This document shows, piece by piece, positions 24,865-33,373 of a stretch of 35,714 nt of DNA. The position numbers and the translations under genes were made by a program. The DNA is from an uncultured Lachnospiraceae bacterium. GTDB lineage: Bacteria; Bacillota; Clostridia; Lachnospirales; Lachnospiraceae. Each line of letters opens with the position of its first letter. Positions within the stretch are counted from its first letter, which is position 1. The notes below the pieces were generated by a model. It ran no database searches and was not told the DNA's origin. It saw only the letters and a program-made list of their open reading frames with translations. The stretch lies in the NCBI GenBank assembly GCA_944381635.1, contig CALWLY010000031.1, positions 1-35,714 of the forward strand. The letters run 5' to 3'.

Positions 24865-26250
24865 TCAGGCATTTATTTCCCGGAGCGCTGTTTCTCCCTC
24901 TTCCCACATGCGGACACTGCCGTCTTCATACTCTGCAATAAGGCGCTCTTCCTCGTTGTACAAAGCTGTCACCGTGCTGTTTTCTTCCACGATCTCCAGC
25001 ACGCCGTTCTGCAGACTCCATAACGTGTTGTCTGTGTCCAGAAACAGGAAATTCTGGGTATCCGTGCCTGCAAACAATTTCACATCCATGCTGGGTTTTA
25101 TGCCTGCTCCGTTTTCGCTCCAGAGCCAGTCTGAAGGTGCATTTATTCCCATACCGTCCTGAGAATGAATGTATCCGTCGTTATCAAGCCACCAGAGATT
25201 ATTTCCGGACAAGGATATCTGCACAGCATCCTGACCTACTCTTCTCCAGTTTAAAGAATTCTGTCGGTTTCCTTCCTCATAGTTTCTGGTGATTTCATAG
25301 ACCGCCCCGTCCACAGAGAGCACGGCGATCCGGTTTGAAGAAGCAGCAAGATCCAACACATACGGAACCTGGCTTGCCCTCTCAAGCAAAAGATTTTCAC
25401 CATATCCGCTCATCCACAGGCTTCCGTCGCTTTTCAGTGCAAATAACATTCCTGTCATGCCGGCCGCCTTCACTATGTTCTCACCATTTTCCACCTGATA
25501 CCAGCCCTCCTGGGGATTCAGAGACTGGTATCCGCTTCCGCTCTGTCCCCAGCGGTTCTCTCCGCTAACCCAGAGCATTCCTCCGTCATCGATAACGTAA
25601 GTGGTTCTTCCGCCGCAGAATACTTTTGCCGGTACTCCCGCAAAGTTTCCGTCTGCAAAATCGGCAGTGGCCGCATCCACCATTCCCAGTCCCCTCTGTG
25701 TTCCCAGCTGGCCAAAGGTATTTTCTCCTCTGGTCAAGAGACTCTGATTTAAGATCAAAGCCTCCTGGTCTGTGCCTGCACTGTAAGAATGAGGTGTCTC
25801 ATAGGAAAGCTTTATAGTCTCCTCCAGCTCATCGTAATAAGCATCATCGTCTGTAATCTCTATCAGATTCCAGATATAACGAGCCGCATCCGAAGAATTT
25901 CCTCCCTCTTTGGCAATGTCTTTTAAAGCGATGAGAATTTCCTCGGATTCCATAGCATCATCAATCTCTGTCAGCACGCCTGCGGCCTGCGTATACTCCT
26001 CCATACCTGCATATGCCCTGGCCAGTCCGATCCTTGCCGACTGTGCACTGGGATCCACATCGATGGCCTTCGCAAATGCCAGAGCCGCGCTTTCATAATC
26101 CAGATCCTGCAGATATCTCTCTCCCAGAGAAATCTGCCGCCAGGCGGCATTTTCACCTGCTCCCTGAAGGAGCAGATAGCCGCCTGTCACAGCAACTGCC
26201 GCAAGCACTGGAATTACAATGGGCAGTTTGTTTACTTTTATCTTTTTCAT
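24865..26250 (-). CDS. Membrane-anchored TPR plus RCC1-like beta-propeller protein
   Basis: The 461-residue product has an N-terminal signal anchor (KLPIVIPVLAAVAVTGGYLL), so the bulk is extracytoplasmic. Residues about 35-140 hold TPR repeats (LQDLDYESAALAFAKAIDVD). From about 170 the sequence shows repeating blades of the RCC1 kind: LLTRGENTFGQLGT, DDGGMLWVSGENRWGQSG, SDGSLWMSGYGENL, VDGAVYEI, DNDGYIHSQDG, DTDNTLWSLQNG, EDGSVRMWEEG, a probable beta-propeller. In-frame GTG at 26268 is possible, but GGGGAG sits 7 nt before ATG 26250. It lies 14 nt after the VWA gene at the end of that unit. The likely role is protein-protein interaction outside the membrane; no enzyme motif is seen. Confidence 0.85.
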   Translation of the reverse strand: MKKIKVNKLPIVIPVLAAVAVTGGYLLLQGAGENAAWRQISLGERYLQDLDYESAALAFAKAIDVDPSAQSARIGLARAYAGMEEYTQAAGVLTEIDDAMESEEILIALKDIAKEGGNSSDAARYIWNLIEITDDDAYYDELEETIKLSYETPHSYSAGTDQEALILNQSLLTRGENTFGQLGTQRGLGMVDAATADFADGNFAGVPAKVFCGGRTTYVIDDGGMLWVSGENRWGQSGSGYQSLNPQEGWYQVENGENIVKAAGMTGMLFALKSDGSLWMSGYGENLLLERASQVPYVLDLAASSNRIAVLSVDGAVYEITRNYEEGNRQNSLNWRRVGQDAVQISLSGNNLWWLDNDGYIHSQDGMGINAPSDWLWSENGAGIKPSMDVKLFAGTDTQNFLFLDTDNTLWSLQNGVLEIVEENSTVTALYNEEERLIAEYEDGSVRMWEEGETALREINA

Positions 26251-26264
26251 ACACTTCTCCCCTC

Positions 26265-29066
26265 TCACGGCTCTGTTTTTTCCAACCGGCTTTCCTGCGG
26301 CGTGCAGGTTACGCTGAATGATCCCTGTGTCATAATAAGCGGTGCATCGTCGCTGTAAGCTTTGTCCGGGTTTGTAACATACACCACACCGTTTCCGGTA
26401 AAGATTCCGTTATCTCCGAGATCTACGCCTCCGTAAGTCTGATTATATTCGTTCAGATCCACCTGCGGTGCGGGAATAAGGATCAGGTTCGGCGTTGTCA
26501 GATAAAGCGTCTCTTCCCTCTGGCTTCCTTCCTGAACCCAGTCGGAGATACTTACGCTTCCAAGAGCCAGATTGCCATCCGGAAGCATCACACCATTCGA
26601 TGCATTAAGGATAAGGCTTCCCATTCTATACCGATTTGAAGGAATACTGTTTCCCACAGCGAGCTGTTGTTCGCATACCAGCTGGCTTCCGTCGGAAAGC
26701 TGCAGTGTAATATCGTAAAGTCCCGGCGCCAACTGCGGATTCATGGTAACTGCAAGGCTTGTATCTTCCTGCTCACTGATAACCGCTGTCTGGTCTCCGA
26801 TGTTTACCTGTGTAACTTCCGTCAAATTTCCACCACCGATATTAAATGTAAATACATCCCCATTTTCCTGGTAGTTTACCATCTGTTCTGTTGTGACCAC
26901 ATTCGGGTAAATGCTCTCATAATAAACAAGACTCCGGGTATCTTCCTCCCCTTCTCTGTAAGTTCTGCGCACGCTTGTATCATAGGCTGTGTCACGGACA
27001 AAGACATATCTGGGAGTCTCTTCGGTATTTTCCGCCACTGTATAATGCAAAATAATCTGGTTGCCGAGAATTCCCTGCAGGCTGTTGTAAACACTGGATA
27101 GCTCTGTGGAAGAATCGGCACGAATATACTGTCCGCCGGTCATGTCGGCAATTTCCTGCAAAAGCGCGTCGTTGACGTCACCGAAACCAATCGTATAGAT
27201 TACAATTCCCTCATCTGCCGCACGCTGTACCATCGCCGTATCTATGGAGCTTTGTCCGTCTGTCATGACAACCATATATCTGGTGCCGCCTGCATCCAAA
27301 AGGGCCTCTGTTCCGCTTTCAATACCTGCTGTGATATTGGTTCCGCCGCCGTCTCCCATGTCGCGCACCACCGACATAAGAGAAACTTTGTCTGTGGTAA
27401 CTTCAGAAAGAATTTCTGCTGTATCGGAAAATCCTACAATGGCCATCTGGCTTCCTGTGCGCAAAGATTGTATGAAATCTTCCAATGCGATCTTGGAATC
27501 CGAAAGAGGCTGTCCGGACATACTTCCGCTCAAATCCATGACGCAGCAAATGCTGATATCCCCTGTTTCCGGAACTTCCACCGTATAATCCACCTGATGA
27601 TGCGTATCTTTTACGATAACATTTTGTTTTTCCACGATATCCTGGATCACTTCCTGCTGACCTGAGATGGATACCTGAATCTGCGGATACGCGCTGTCGT
27701 CCACCTGGGTGACATAAATATCATGGCTCCTATATTTTTGATCGCTTATGATCCTTGCAGCAAAATCATTGGTCAAAGGCGTGTTTGTGATACTTATCAG
27801 CTCCGGGAACACGCTGGAAAGCATGGACTTTAATGCATCGGAAAACGCTGCGGAATCCCCTATAACACTGCTTTCTCCCTGGGAAGCCTGCTGCACCATC
27901 TTAAGCGCACTGACCATCTTTTCGTTGCCTGAAAACTGCACTGCAGGAGAATCTGCTGCCGTCTGCAGTGTTTCCATAGCAGCATCGTAATCCTGAATAG
28001 CGAAGTAGAGTCTTGCCCGCACGATTTTTGCTTCCAGGGTAGGAATGTCTGCGATAGCATTCAGAGCACGATAGGCATAGACACAATCCGCCTGTTTTCT
28101 ATATTCTTCCGCTTCCTGGAACAGCTGCTCCATCTCATGCTCAAGCTCTGCTCTCTCCTCTTCTGCAGCGCTTTCAAGCTGAAGCTGCACACTTTCAAGC
28201 TCCTGACTGATTTCCTCATATTTTTTTTCAAACTCTTCCTTCTCCTTTTCGGCAGAAGAAGAGGAATCATAATTTCCTTCCTCCCAGGAGGTAAATGCCT
28301 GATCTGAAATTTCAGCCCTCGCATATGTACTGTCAGCCACTATTTCCGCCAGCAGCAGCCTGTTTTTTGCAGAAGCATTTTCGCTCACCCGGTTGCTTGC
28401 CATCCGTATGGCTTCCTCCCAGAACTGACTGTAAATCAGCTCGTCAATCTGCAAAAGCTCCGCCTGTTCTGCCCCGTAGAGAGACTCATACTCCTCATAA
28501 AGATTGCCTATGCCGTTTTCGGTATAAACTCCCCTGCCGGAAGACTCAGCCTGGTAGAAAACCTCCCAGTTATATTCCTGCTTTTTGGACAGATCCAGTC
28601 TCTCAACAATCAGCTCCGCACACTCTGCTGCCTGTTGGTCATCCTGAAAACTTAGAGTTTCCAGAGAAGACACCAGTTTATCCTCCTGGCCGGCCTCTCT
28701 GCGCAAAAGATCCAGCTTTAATTTGGAAATTGTGCTGTTTCCACGCATAGCTTCCATAAGGCTCTGTGCTGCAAGCAATTCCTCCTGTACAACATCAGTG
28801 TCTTCTACTCTGCCCAGATGCGCATTGGCAAGATCCGGCTCCAGATCCTCCAAATATCTTGCTGCCAGATAAACTTCCTTTTTACTCTGCGCACGCTCCT
28901 GCAAAGTGCCTGCCAGAGTGCATGATGACACCACGATACATAAAGCCGCCGTTATCAGCAGACTTATCCATAAAATACGGCTGCCATATTTCTTCACGAT
29001 CAGAAAAATCCCCAAAGCGGCACCGATGATTCCTACCGCAAATAAAATCAATACAAAAGCAATCAT
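26265..29066 (-). CDS. Large membrane VWA-domain protein with coiled coil and helical repeats
   Basis: This 933-residue protein has two N-terminal spans (about 1-23 and 31-54), a long helical region with TPR-like pairs, and a strongly charged coiled coil near 270-335. A VWA domain follows (about 500-680) with MIDAS DLSGSMSG, GGGTNITAGI and MTDGQSSID, all metal ligands present. The C-terminal 230 residues are beta-rich, with Ig-like strands. By topology the large part is outside the cell. VWA domains bind partner proteins in a metal-dependent way. Its ATG overlaps the previous stop (ATGA). It is comparable in size to the T7SSb subunit EsaA but has no C-terminal spans, so it is not EsaA by sequence. 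A scaffold or receptor role is inferred. Confidence 0.88.
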   Translation of the reverse strand: MIAFVLILFAVGIIGAALGIFLIVKKYGSRILWISLLITAALCIVVSSCTLAGTLQERAQSKKEVYLAARYLEDLEPDLANAHLGRVEDTDVVQEELLAAQSLMEAMRGNSTISKLKLDLLRREAGQEDKLVSSLETLSFQDDQQAAECAELIVERLDLSKKQEYNWEVFYQAESSGRGVYTENGIGNLYEEYESLYGAEQAELLQIDELIYSQFWEEAIRMASNRVSENASAKNRLLLAEIVADSTYARAEISDQAFTSWEEGNYDSSSSAEKEKEEFEKKYEEISQELESVQLQLESAAEEERAELEHEMEQLFQEAEEYRKQADCVYAYRALNAIADIPTLEAKIVRARLYFAIQDYDAAMETLQTAADSPAVQFSGNEKMVSALKMVQQASQGESSVIGDSAAFSDALKSMLSSVFPELISITNTPLTNDFAARIISDQKYRSHDIYVTQVDDSAYPQIQVSISGQQEVIQDIVEKQNVIVKDTHHQVDYTVEVPETGDISICCVMDLSGSMSGQPLSDSKIALEDFIQSLRTGSQMAIVGFSDTAEILSEVTTDKVSLMSVVRDMGDGGGTNITAGIESGTEALLDAGGTRYMVVMTDGQSSIDTAMVQRAADEGIVIYTIGFGDVNDALLQEIADMTGGQYIRADSSTELSSVYNSLQGILGNQIILHYTVAENTEETPRYVFVRDTAYDTSVRRTYREGEEDTRSLVYYESIYPNVVTTEQMVNYQENGDVFTFNIGGGNLTEVTQVNIGDQTAVISEQEDTSLAVTMNPQLAPGLYDITLQLSDGSQLVCEQQLAVGNSIPSNRYRMGSLILNASNGVMLPDGNLALGSVSISDWVQEGSQREETLYLTTPNLILIPAPQVDLNEYNQTYGGVDLGDNGIFTGNGVVYVTNPDKAYSDDAPLIMTQGSFSVTCTPQESRLEKTEP

Positions 29067-29845
29067 TTTCCCTCTTCTCCTTTACTCAGAAGATTTGCAC
29101 CGCACTTTTTACAGAAACGCTGTCCTTCTTTATAGACTGCACCGCACTTAGGACACAAATTCTGCTCACTCGGCTCTCTCTGTTCACTCTGTCGTTTTGC
29201 CTCGTCTGGTTTAGCCTCCTGTGCTGTGAACTTTTCTTTCGCTTCATCAACCTTTTTCGTGTCGATTGCTTTCTCTATTTCAGCAGCCTTTCCGTTGTTC
29301 ACTGCGTTCTCTGCTTCAGCAGTTTTTCCGCTTTCTGCTGCTTTCTCTGTCTTAATGGCTTTTTCACTTTGTACTTCTTTCTCGGGTTTCACAACTTCTG
29401 ATTCTTCACTTACTTTCTTCTCCGATTTCTCCAAAGCATGTTCTCTATCCGCCTCGAAAGCAGCCACTGTCTCTGTGACCTCTGTCAAGTCTTCTGTCAA
29501 GCCTTCGCTTACTGTTTTTTCTGAAGCAGCAGGTGCCTCTTCCGGTTTAGCCGGCTGAATAAGCTCCTGCTGGGGCTTTCTGACTGAAATCTTTGTTTTC
29601 TTTTCCGCCTTCTTTTCTGTTTTCTTTCCGCTGGCTTTTTTCATTCCTCTTACCAGCAAACATATGGTAACAATCCATAAAACAATCGCTGCAAGCAAAG
29701 CATACCAGCGGCTTATGATAAACAGTCCGCCCCATTTTGTTGCAAACAGATATACTCTCACGCCTCCTACCAGAGAAAACGCAACTGCCGCATATAAGGT
29801 GGCAAGAAGCGCCAATACTCCGGAAAACACAGTTCCCTTTTTCAT
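29063..29845 (-). CDS. Two-span membrane protein with Lys/Glu-rich linker and C-terminal zinc ribbon
   Basis: The 260-residue protein has two spans (about 8-30 and 46-67). A low-complexity linker rich in Lys, Glu and Ala follows, with repeats such as KTEKAAESGKTAEAENA. It ends with a zinc ribbon (CPKCGAVYKEGQRFCKKCG, about 233-251). Both ends should be cytosolic. The linker would let the ribbon reach away from the membrane. GGAGGGAGAAAG precedes the ATG. A probable terminator/attenuator lies between this gene and the zinc-ribbon gene upstream, and its stop overlaps the VWA start. No function is known; a membrane adaptor for the secretion or kinase complex is possible. Confidence 0.85.
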   Translation of the reverse strand: MKKGTVFSGVLALLATLYAAVAFSLVGGVRVYLFATKWGGLFIISRWYALLAAIVLWIVTICLLVRGMKKASGKKTEKKAEKKTKISVRKPQQELIQPAKPEEAPAASEKTVSEGLTEDLTEVTETVAAFEADREHALEKSEKKVSEESEVVKPEKEVQSEKAIKTEKAAESGKTAEAENAVNNGKAAEIEKAIDTKKVDEAKEKFTAQEAKPDEAKRQSEQREPSEQNLCPKCGAVYKEGQRFCKKCGANLLSKGEEGK

Positions 29846-29870
29846 CTTTCTCCCTCCGCAAATAAAAATA

Positions 29871-29903
29871 TGCCCGCCGACTCATTGGGACAGCCGGCAG
29901 GCA
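29871..29903 (-). terminator. Intrinsic terminator/attenuator inside the kinase-2 unit
   Basis: On the minus strand an 11-bp stem (GCCTGCCGGCT with AGTCGGCGGGC, including two G-U pairs) and a 9-nt loop are followed by ATATTTTTATTT. The two G-U pairs form only in the minus-strand RNA, fitting a signal for this direction. It lies between the genes ending at 29912 and starting at 29845, so downstream genes may depend on read-through. Confidence 0.75.
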
Positions 29904-29911
29904 CATGGGTA

Positions 29912-30358
29912 TTACTCTAATTTTGTTCCGCAGTTCCCACAGAATGCAGAATCTTCTTCCACCTTTTCTCCGCAATTCGGACATATCTTTCCTTCTTCTT
30001 CTGTCTGCTCCGGTTCATTTATCATCTGTGTTCCACAGGAATTGCAGAATTTTGCAGTTCTCGGAACCTCTGCCCCACAATTAGGACAAATGCTTATATT
30101 TTTGACGATTTGAATTTTTTCCCGGTTTTCATCAATCACAGCTTTCAGTTCCAAAAGTGCGGCTTTCTTTTCTTCAAAGAAGGGATTTTCCTTTAAGAGA
30201 TCGTTTTCCATCATATATTTTCCAATCTCAATGTAGATCTCCTGCATCTTTTTTTCTGTGTTGCTGATTTCCAGATTCAGTTTTGTCACTTCAGCAAGTT
30301 CCTTGCTCTTGCTGACTGCGGTCTGTGTTAATTGATTAAATTTATCTCCCCAGCCCAT
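29912..30358 (-). CDS. Soluble coiled-coil protein with two zinc ribbons
   Basis: The 148-residue protein begins with a helical coiled coil (about 5-85: LTQTAVSKSKELAEVTKLNL and onward) and ends with two four-Cys zinc ribbons (CPNCGAEVPRTAKFCNSCG and CPNCGEKVEEDSAFCGNCG). There is no span or signal peptide. GGAGGA lies 7 nt before the ATG. Such zinc-ribbon coiled-coil proteins are common beside kinases and TPR proteins in Lachnospiraceae, but their function is not established. With the adjacent membrane zinc-ribbon protein it may form a pair. Confidence 0.85.
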   Translation of the reverse strand: MGWGDKFNQLTQTAVSKSKELAEVTKLNLEISNTEKKMQEIYIEIGKYMMENDLLKENPFFEEKKAALLELKAVIDENREKIQIVKNISICPNCGAEVPRTAKFCNSCGTQMINEPEQTEEEGKICPNCGEKVEEDSAFCGNCGTKLE

Positions 30359-30402
30359 TTTTCATTCCTCCTTCGTATCTTTTTATTCAGTCTTCACAAA
30401 CA

Positions 30403-30774
30403 TTAAATCATCAGAGATTTTTTGTATGCCAGATAAGCAAAAAATCCAAACAGCAGTGCATAAAGCAATGTTGCAATGCTAAGGTACTGGACTCTGACCA
30501 GGGTAAGCACGATGTTCAGCAAATAGTTGATCGTATAAATACCAAATCCTGCTGCCACCATCTTAAAATTACATTTGCCAAGGCTTAACACCACTCCTGT
30601 CCAAAACAGCATGTAAATGATGGAACTTAAAACGCCAAGGGAAATAATATTTCCAAGTATGCTCAGCACCGCGCACACCAGCATCACAGCTTCGCTGAGC
30701 GGAAGCAGTACTCTGAATAATCTGTGCTGTGAGAAATATTCTCCCAGCGTACGACAAACCTGTTCAAATTTCAT
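30403..30774 (-). CDS. Small polytopic membrane protein of unknown function
   Basis: This 123-residue hydrophobic protein has three to four predicted spans (LLPLSEAVMLVCAVLSILG, LGVLSSIIYMLFWTGVVL, MVAAGFGIYTINYLLNIVL, ATLLYALLFGFFAYLAY). It starts with a short amphipathic cytosolic helix (FEQVCRTLGEYFSQH) and ends KKSLMI. GGAG is 8 nt before the ATG. It lies between the 45-aa peptide and the zinc-ribbon gene in the kinase-2 unit. No known family is evident, and nothing indicates a transported substrate. Confidence 0.75.
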   Translation of the reverse strand: MKFEQVCRTLGEYFSQHRLFRVLLPLSEAVMLVCAVLSILGNIISLGVLSSIIYMLFWTGVVLSLGKCNFKMVAAGFGIYTINYLLNIVLTLVRVQYLSIATLLYALLFGFFAYLAYKKSLMI

Positions 30775-30834
30775 CTGTCTTTTCTCCTTTTCCTTTTGTA
30801 TATGCTTTTTCGAATCCGACTTTAAAAGTTATTA

Positions 30835-30972
30835 TCAATCGTATTCATCATTTAAGCGATTTAAAATTTTTTTTGACCAGATATGAAATGCAATCAGAGA
30901 AATCAGAAACAAAATCCCTATTACAATCAATCCGGCAATTCCTACATAAAACAGTAATCCGCTATGATCCAT
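30835..30972 (-). CDS. 45-aa single-span membrane peptide downstream of kinase 2
   Basis: The gene starts at ATG 30972 with GTGAGG 8 nt upstream, 10 nt after the kinase-2 stop. It encodes 45 residues: a short outside start (MDHSGLLFY), one span (VGIAGLIVIGILFLISLI) and a basic/acidic tail (WSKKILNRLNDEYD) that should be cytosolic. It parallels the 44-aa peptide after kinase 1 in size, topology, GLL start and K-x-I-L...Y tail. A role as a small kinase subunit is suggested only by this repeated pairing. Confidence 0.75.
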   Translation of the reverse strand: MDHSGLLFYVGIAGLIVIGILFLISLIAFHIWSKKILNRLNDEYD

Positions 30973-30982
30973 ATTTTTTTCC

Positions 30983-33124
30983 TCACCTTGTATAGCCTGC
31001 CTGCACAATCTGCTCTGCAAGCTCTTTCAGACGCAGCACTTCCGTATCCGCGGTTCCCGCAGCTTCCGCTGCTGCATATGCTTCCACCGTCTGGTCGTAA
31101 TAGTTCCAAAATTCTGTATAGTCTCTTTGTTCCACAGGTTTTTCATCCTGCATGTCCGCCTGAAGAAAGGCAAGTCTTAAATATCCGCGATAATCATTGG
31201 GATAGTCCGCAATCAAATCTGCCAGTGTCTGTTCAGCCTGCTCATACTGTCCCAGATACTGCTGAGCCATAGCAAAATTCTGACGTACCGCTATCGTCTG
31301 ATATCCGCTGTCCATAAGACTCTGGTAACAGGAAAGCGCCTGCTGCCAGCCTTCCTCCTGTCGTTCCGGATACGCTTGCGCCAATCCCATCCAGGCATCT
31401 GCAAGTCTCTCTGCCAAAACAGCATTTCTGCTGCCATCCAGTCTGGAACATGCGGTCTGAAGTTGTGTGATTTCTTCTTCCAAATAGTCTGCGCCCAGTT
31501 TTTCACAGACATCGACAAGCATCATATAACTTCTGAGCAGAAGATTTTCATCTTCCGTCAGCGAAACCACCTGCTTTAACATGGAAAGGGCACCCTGTGT
31601 ATCGCCGGAGAGATCCGCAATTTCAGCGGAAGCAAGCAAAACGTCTGCCTGGTTCGGCTGCATGGAGTTTAGCGTATCAAGCGTCTCTTTTGCCTGCTGC
31701 ATATCTCCTGTCTTTGCGTAACATACAGCAAGATCTCGCACATAGTCTGTCACATCCGGACACAACGCAGCTGCCGTCTGATAGTTTCTCAGCGCTTCTG
31801 CATATTCTCCCAGATAAAAATGGGAGGATGCTGTAATATAGGAAATATTTGCGAACAGCTGCTCCGCTCTCTCATCATTTCCAATTTCTATGTTCTCAGC
31901 TTCCTGCATCAGATCGATGCATTCCTGATACTGTCCCTGTCTGTATAAAAGTGCTGCAAGCGCCGAGTAGGCTTCCAATCGCTCCGGCTCCTGCATAATC
32001 GCCTCGGAAAGAACAAGATAGCTTTCCTCATAATTTAATTCCTCACCAAGACGTTCCCCTTCTTCCACAAGCTGCATATAGGCGCTGTCCTGTCCCGTCT
32101 GCATCTGTCTCCATCCAATCCAGGTGAGAGCCAGACAAAAGACTGCTGCCAAAGCAAGGAATGTTTCCGTCAGCTGATACGTGCGGCGATATTTTTTGTA
32201 CTGAGCATCGCTCTTTTTTAAATCCTGCAATGCTTCCAGCATGCTTGCCGCACTCTGAAAACGCTTCTTTGGCTGCTGCTGCATAGCCCGCTCCAAAATG
32301 CTGGCAAAAGCATCCCCCAGCCGTATATCATAGCGTTCAAGTGGAATAACCTCGTCAAGAGAAAGAGCAGGCCGGTAACCTGTCAGCATAAAATAAGCGG
32401 TGGCGCCAATCCCATAGACATCCGTTCTAAGGGTAACCGTTCCGTAGGACTTTGCCCTTGTAGCAAGCGTCACAAGCCGGGGAACAGTTTCCCACTGAAT
32501 GGTCTGTGTGGCATCATCCACCAGAACGGTTTCATCCGAATCTGAAACCTGCTGCAGGCTTTTCTCAAGCTTTCCAATGTCAACATTGTACTGTTCCGGC
32601 GCCGCATAGCCCTCGCTGGTTCCGATAGCCCTCATCTCGGCGCTCTGATAGATCAGGGATGTATTAAAATCAATCAGACAGATATCTCCCTGTTCTGTGA
32701 TCATGATGTTTTTGGGCTTAATATCGCAGTGAATAATCGGCGGCGTCTGACTGTGCAGATATTCCACCGCTTCACAGAGCTGTCTGGTCCACTTCAATGC
32801 CGTTTTCTGATCAACGGCCCCCTTTTTCTTCACGTATTTTTCCAGGTCACAGCCAGGAATAAAATCCATCACCGTGTACAAATACCCGTCATGTCCGTCT
32901 ATAATGTCATAAATTCGCGGCAGATATCTGTGCTTTAACGTTTTCAGGATATCCGCTTCACTTCTCTGGTTGAGACGATGTTCCAATCCCTGCCTGACGC
33001 GTTTGATGACAACGTCTACTCCCAGATTCACCTTTCGTGCCCGAAAGATGACACCCATGCCTCCTTCGTCCAGCGGCACAATATCTGTATAATCCTCCCC
33101 TATCGGAAGTTCAAACTGCTTCAT
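30983..33124 (-). CDS. Membrane Ser/Thr protein kinase with extracytoplasmic TPR domain (kinase 2)
   Basis: The 713-residue protein has the same plan as kinase 1: an N-terminal Hanks-type kinase, a span near 320-337 and C-terminal TPR repeats outside. Visible are DEGGMGVIF, Lys41, Glu56, H132-C133-D134 with KPKNIM, D152-F153-N154 instead of DFG, and YAAPEQY. Between APEQY and RTDVYGIG lies an insert of about 50 residues with SDSDETVLVDDATQTIQWE, an acidic threonine motif suited to FHA binding after phosphorylation. TTG at 33136 is in frame, but GGAG 6 nt before ATG 33124 sets the start. It heads the unit that runs to 24865, behind a GTCAC-box promoter. Likely targets are the FHA proteins and EssC partners, by inference. 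Confidence 0.92.
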   Translation of the reverse strand: MKQFELPIGEDYTDIVPLDEGGMGVIFRARKVNLGVDVVIKRVRQGLEHRLNQRSEADILKTLKHRYLPRIYDIIDGHDGYLYTVMDFIPGCDLEKYVKKKGAVDQKTALKWTRQLCEAVEYLHSQTPPIIHCDIKPKNIMITEQGDICLIDFNTSLIYQSAEMRAIGTSEGYAAPEQYNVDIGKLEKSLQQVSDSDETVLVDDATQTIQWETVPRLVTLATRAKSYGTVTLRTDVYGIGATAYFMLTGYRPALSLDEVIPLERYDIRLGDAFASILERAMQQQPKKRFQSAASMLEALQDLKKSDAQYKKYRRTYQLTETFLALAAVFCLALTWIGWRQMQTGQDSAYMQLVEEGERLGEELNYEESYLVLSEAIMQEPERLEAYSALAALLYRQGQYQECIDLMQEAENIEIGNDERAEQLFANISYITASSHFYLGEYAEALRNYQTAAALCPDVTDYVRDLAVCYAKTGDMQQAKETLDTLNSMQPNQADVLLASAEIADLSGDTQGALSMLKQVVSLTEDENLLLRSYMMLVDVCEKLGADYLEEEITQLQTACSRLDGSRNAVLAERLADAWMGLAQAYPERQEEGWQQALSCYQSLMDSGYQTIAVRQNFAMAQQYLGQYEQAEQTLADLIADYPNDYRGYLRLAFLQADMQDEKPVEQRDYTEFWNYYDQTVEAYAAAEAAGTADTEVLRLKELAEQIVQAGYTR

Positions 33125-33178
33125 GTTCTTCTCCAAGCCATCTTTTGTTCTTCATGTCCATATGATTTACTGTTTTTT

Positions 33179-33226
33179 ATTATATAAATCTTTTATCTGT
33201 CGCTCAATATGTGACAGGAATGTGAC
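33179..33226 (-). promoter_or_regulatory. Promoter of the kinase-2 unit with paired GTCAC boxes
   Basis: Minus-strand TTGAGC (33202-33207) and TATAAT (33179-33184) are 17 bp apart. GTCAC boxes at 33211-33215 and 33222-33226 have an 11-bp period and sit at the same distance from the -35 as in the EssC promoter. A weaker GTCAA follows at 33232-33236. Confidence 0.75.
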
Positions 33227-33271
33227 GCTTTTTGACATTTTTGTACCATATTTTTTTCTACCACACCAAAA

Positions 33272-33326
33272 ACTCCCTGCAGGAGGGATAAGTTTTCTTC
33301 TTTCACTTATCCTTCCCACAGGGAGT
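33272..33326 (-). terminator. Intrinsic terminator of the HTH regulator gene
   Basis: ACTCCCTG (33272-33279) pairs with 33319-33326, and the inner GGATAAGT pairs with ACTTATCC. On the minus strand TTTTT follows. It separates the regulator from the kinase-2 promoter. Confidence 0.8.
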
Positions 33327-33373
33327 CCGACTCTCGGGAAAACATTCCCTTTTATTCACTCATCCTTCTCTTT

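Noticed and set aside
30983-33124. Kinase 2 as the EssB pseudokinase of a standard T7SSb
   Set aside because: It keeps the catalytic Lys, Glu and Asp residues and carries TPR repeats, unlike EssB.
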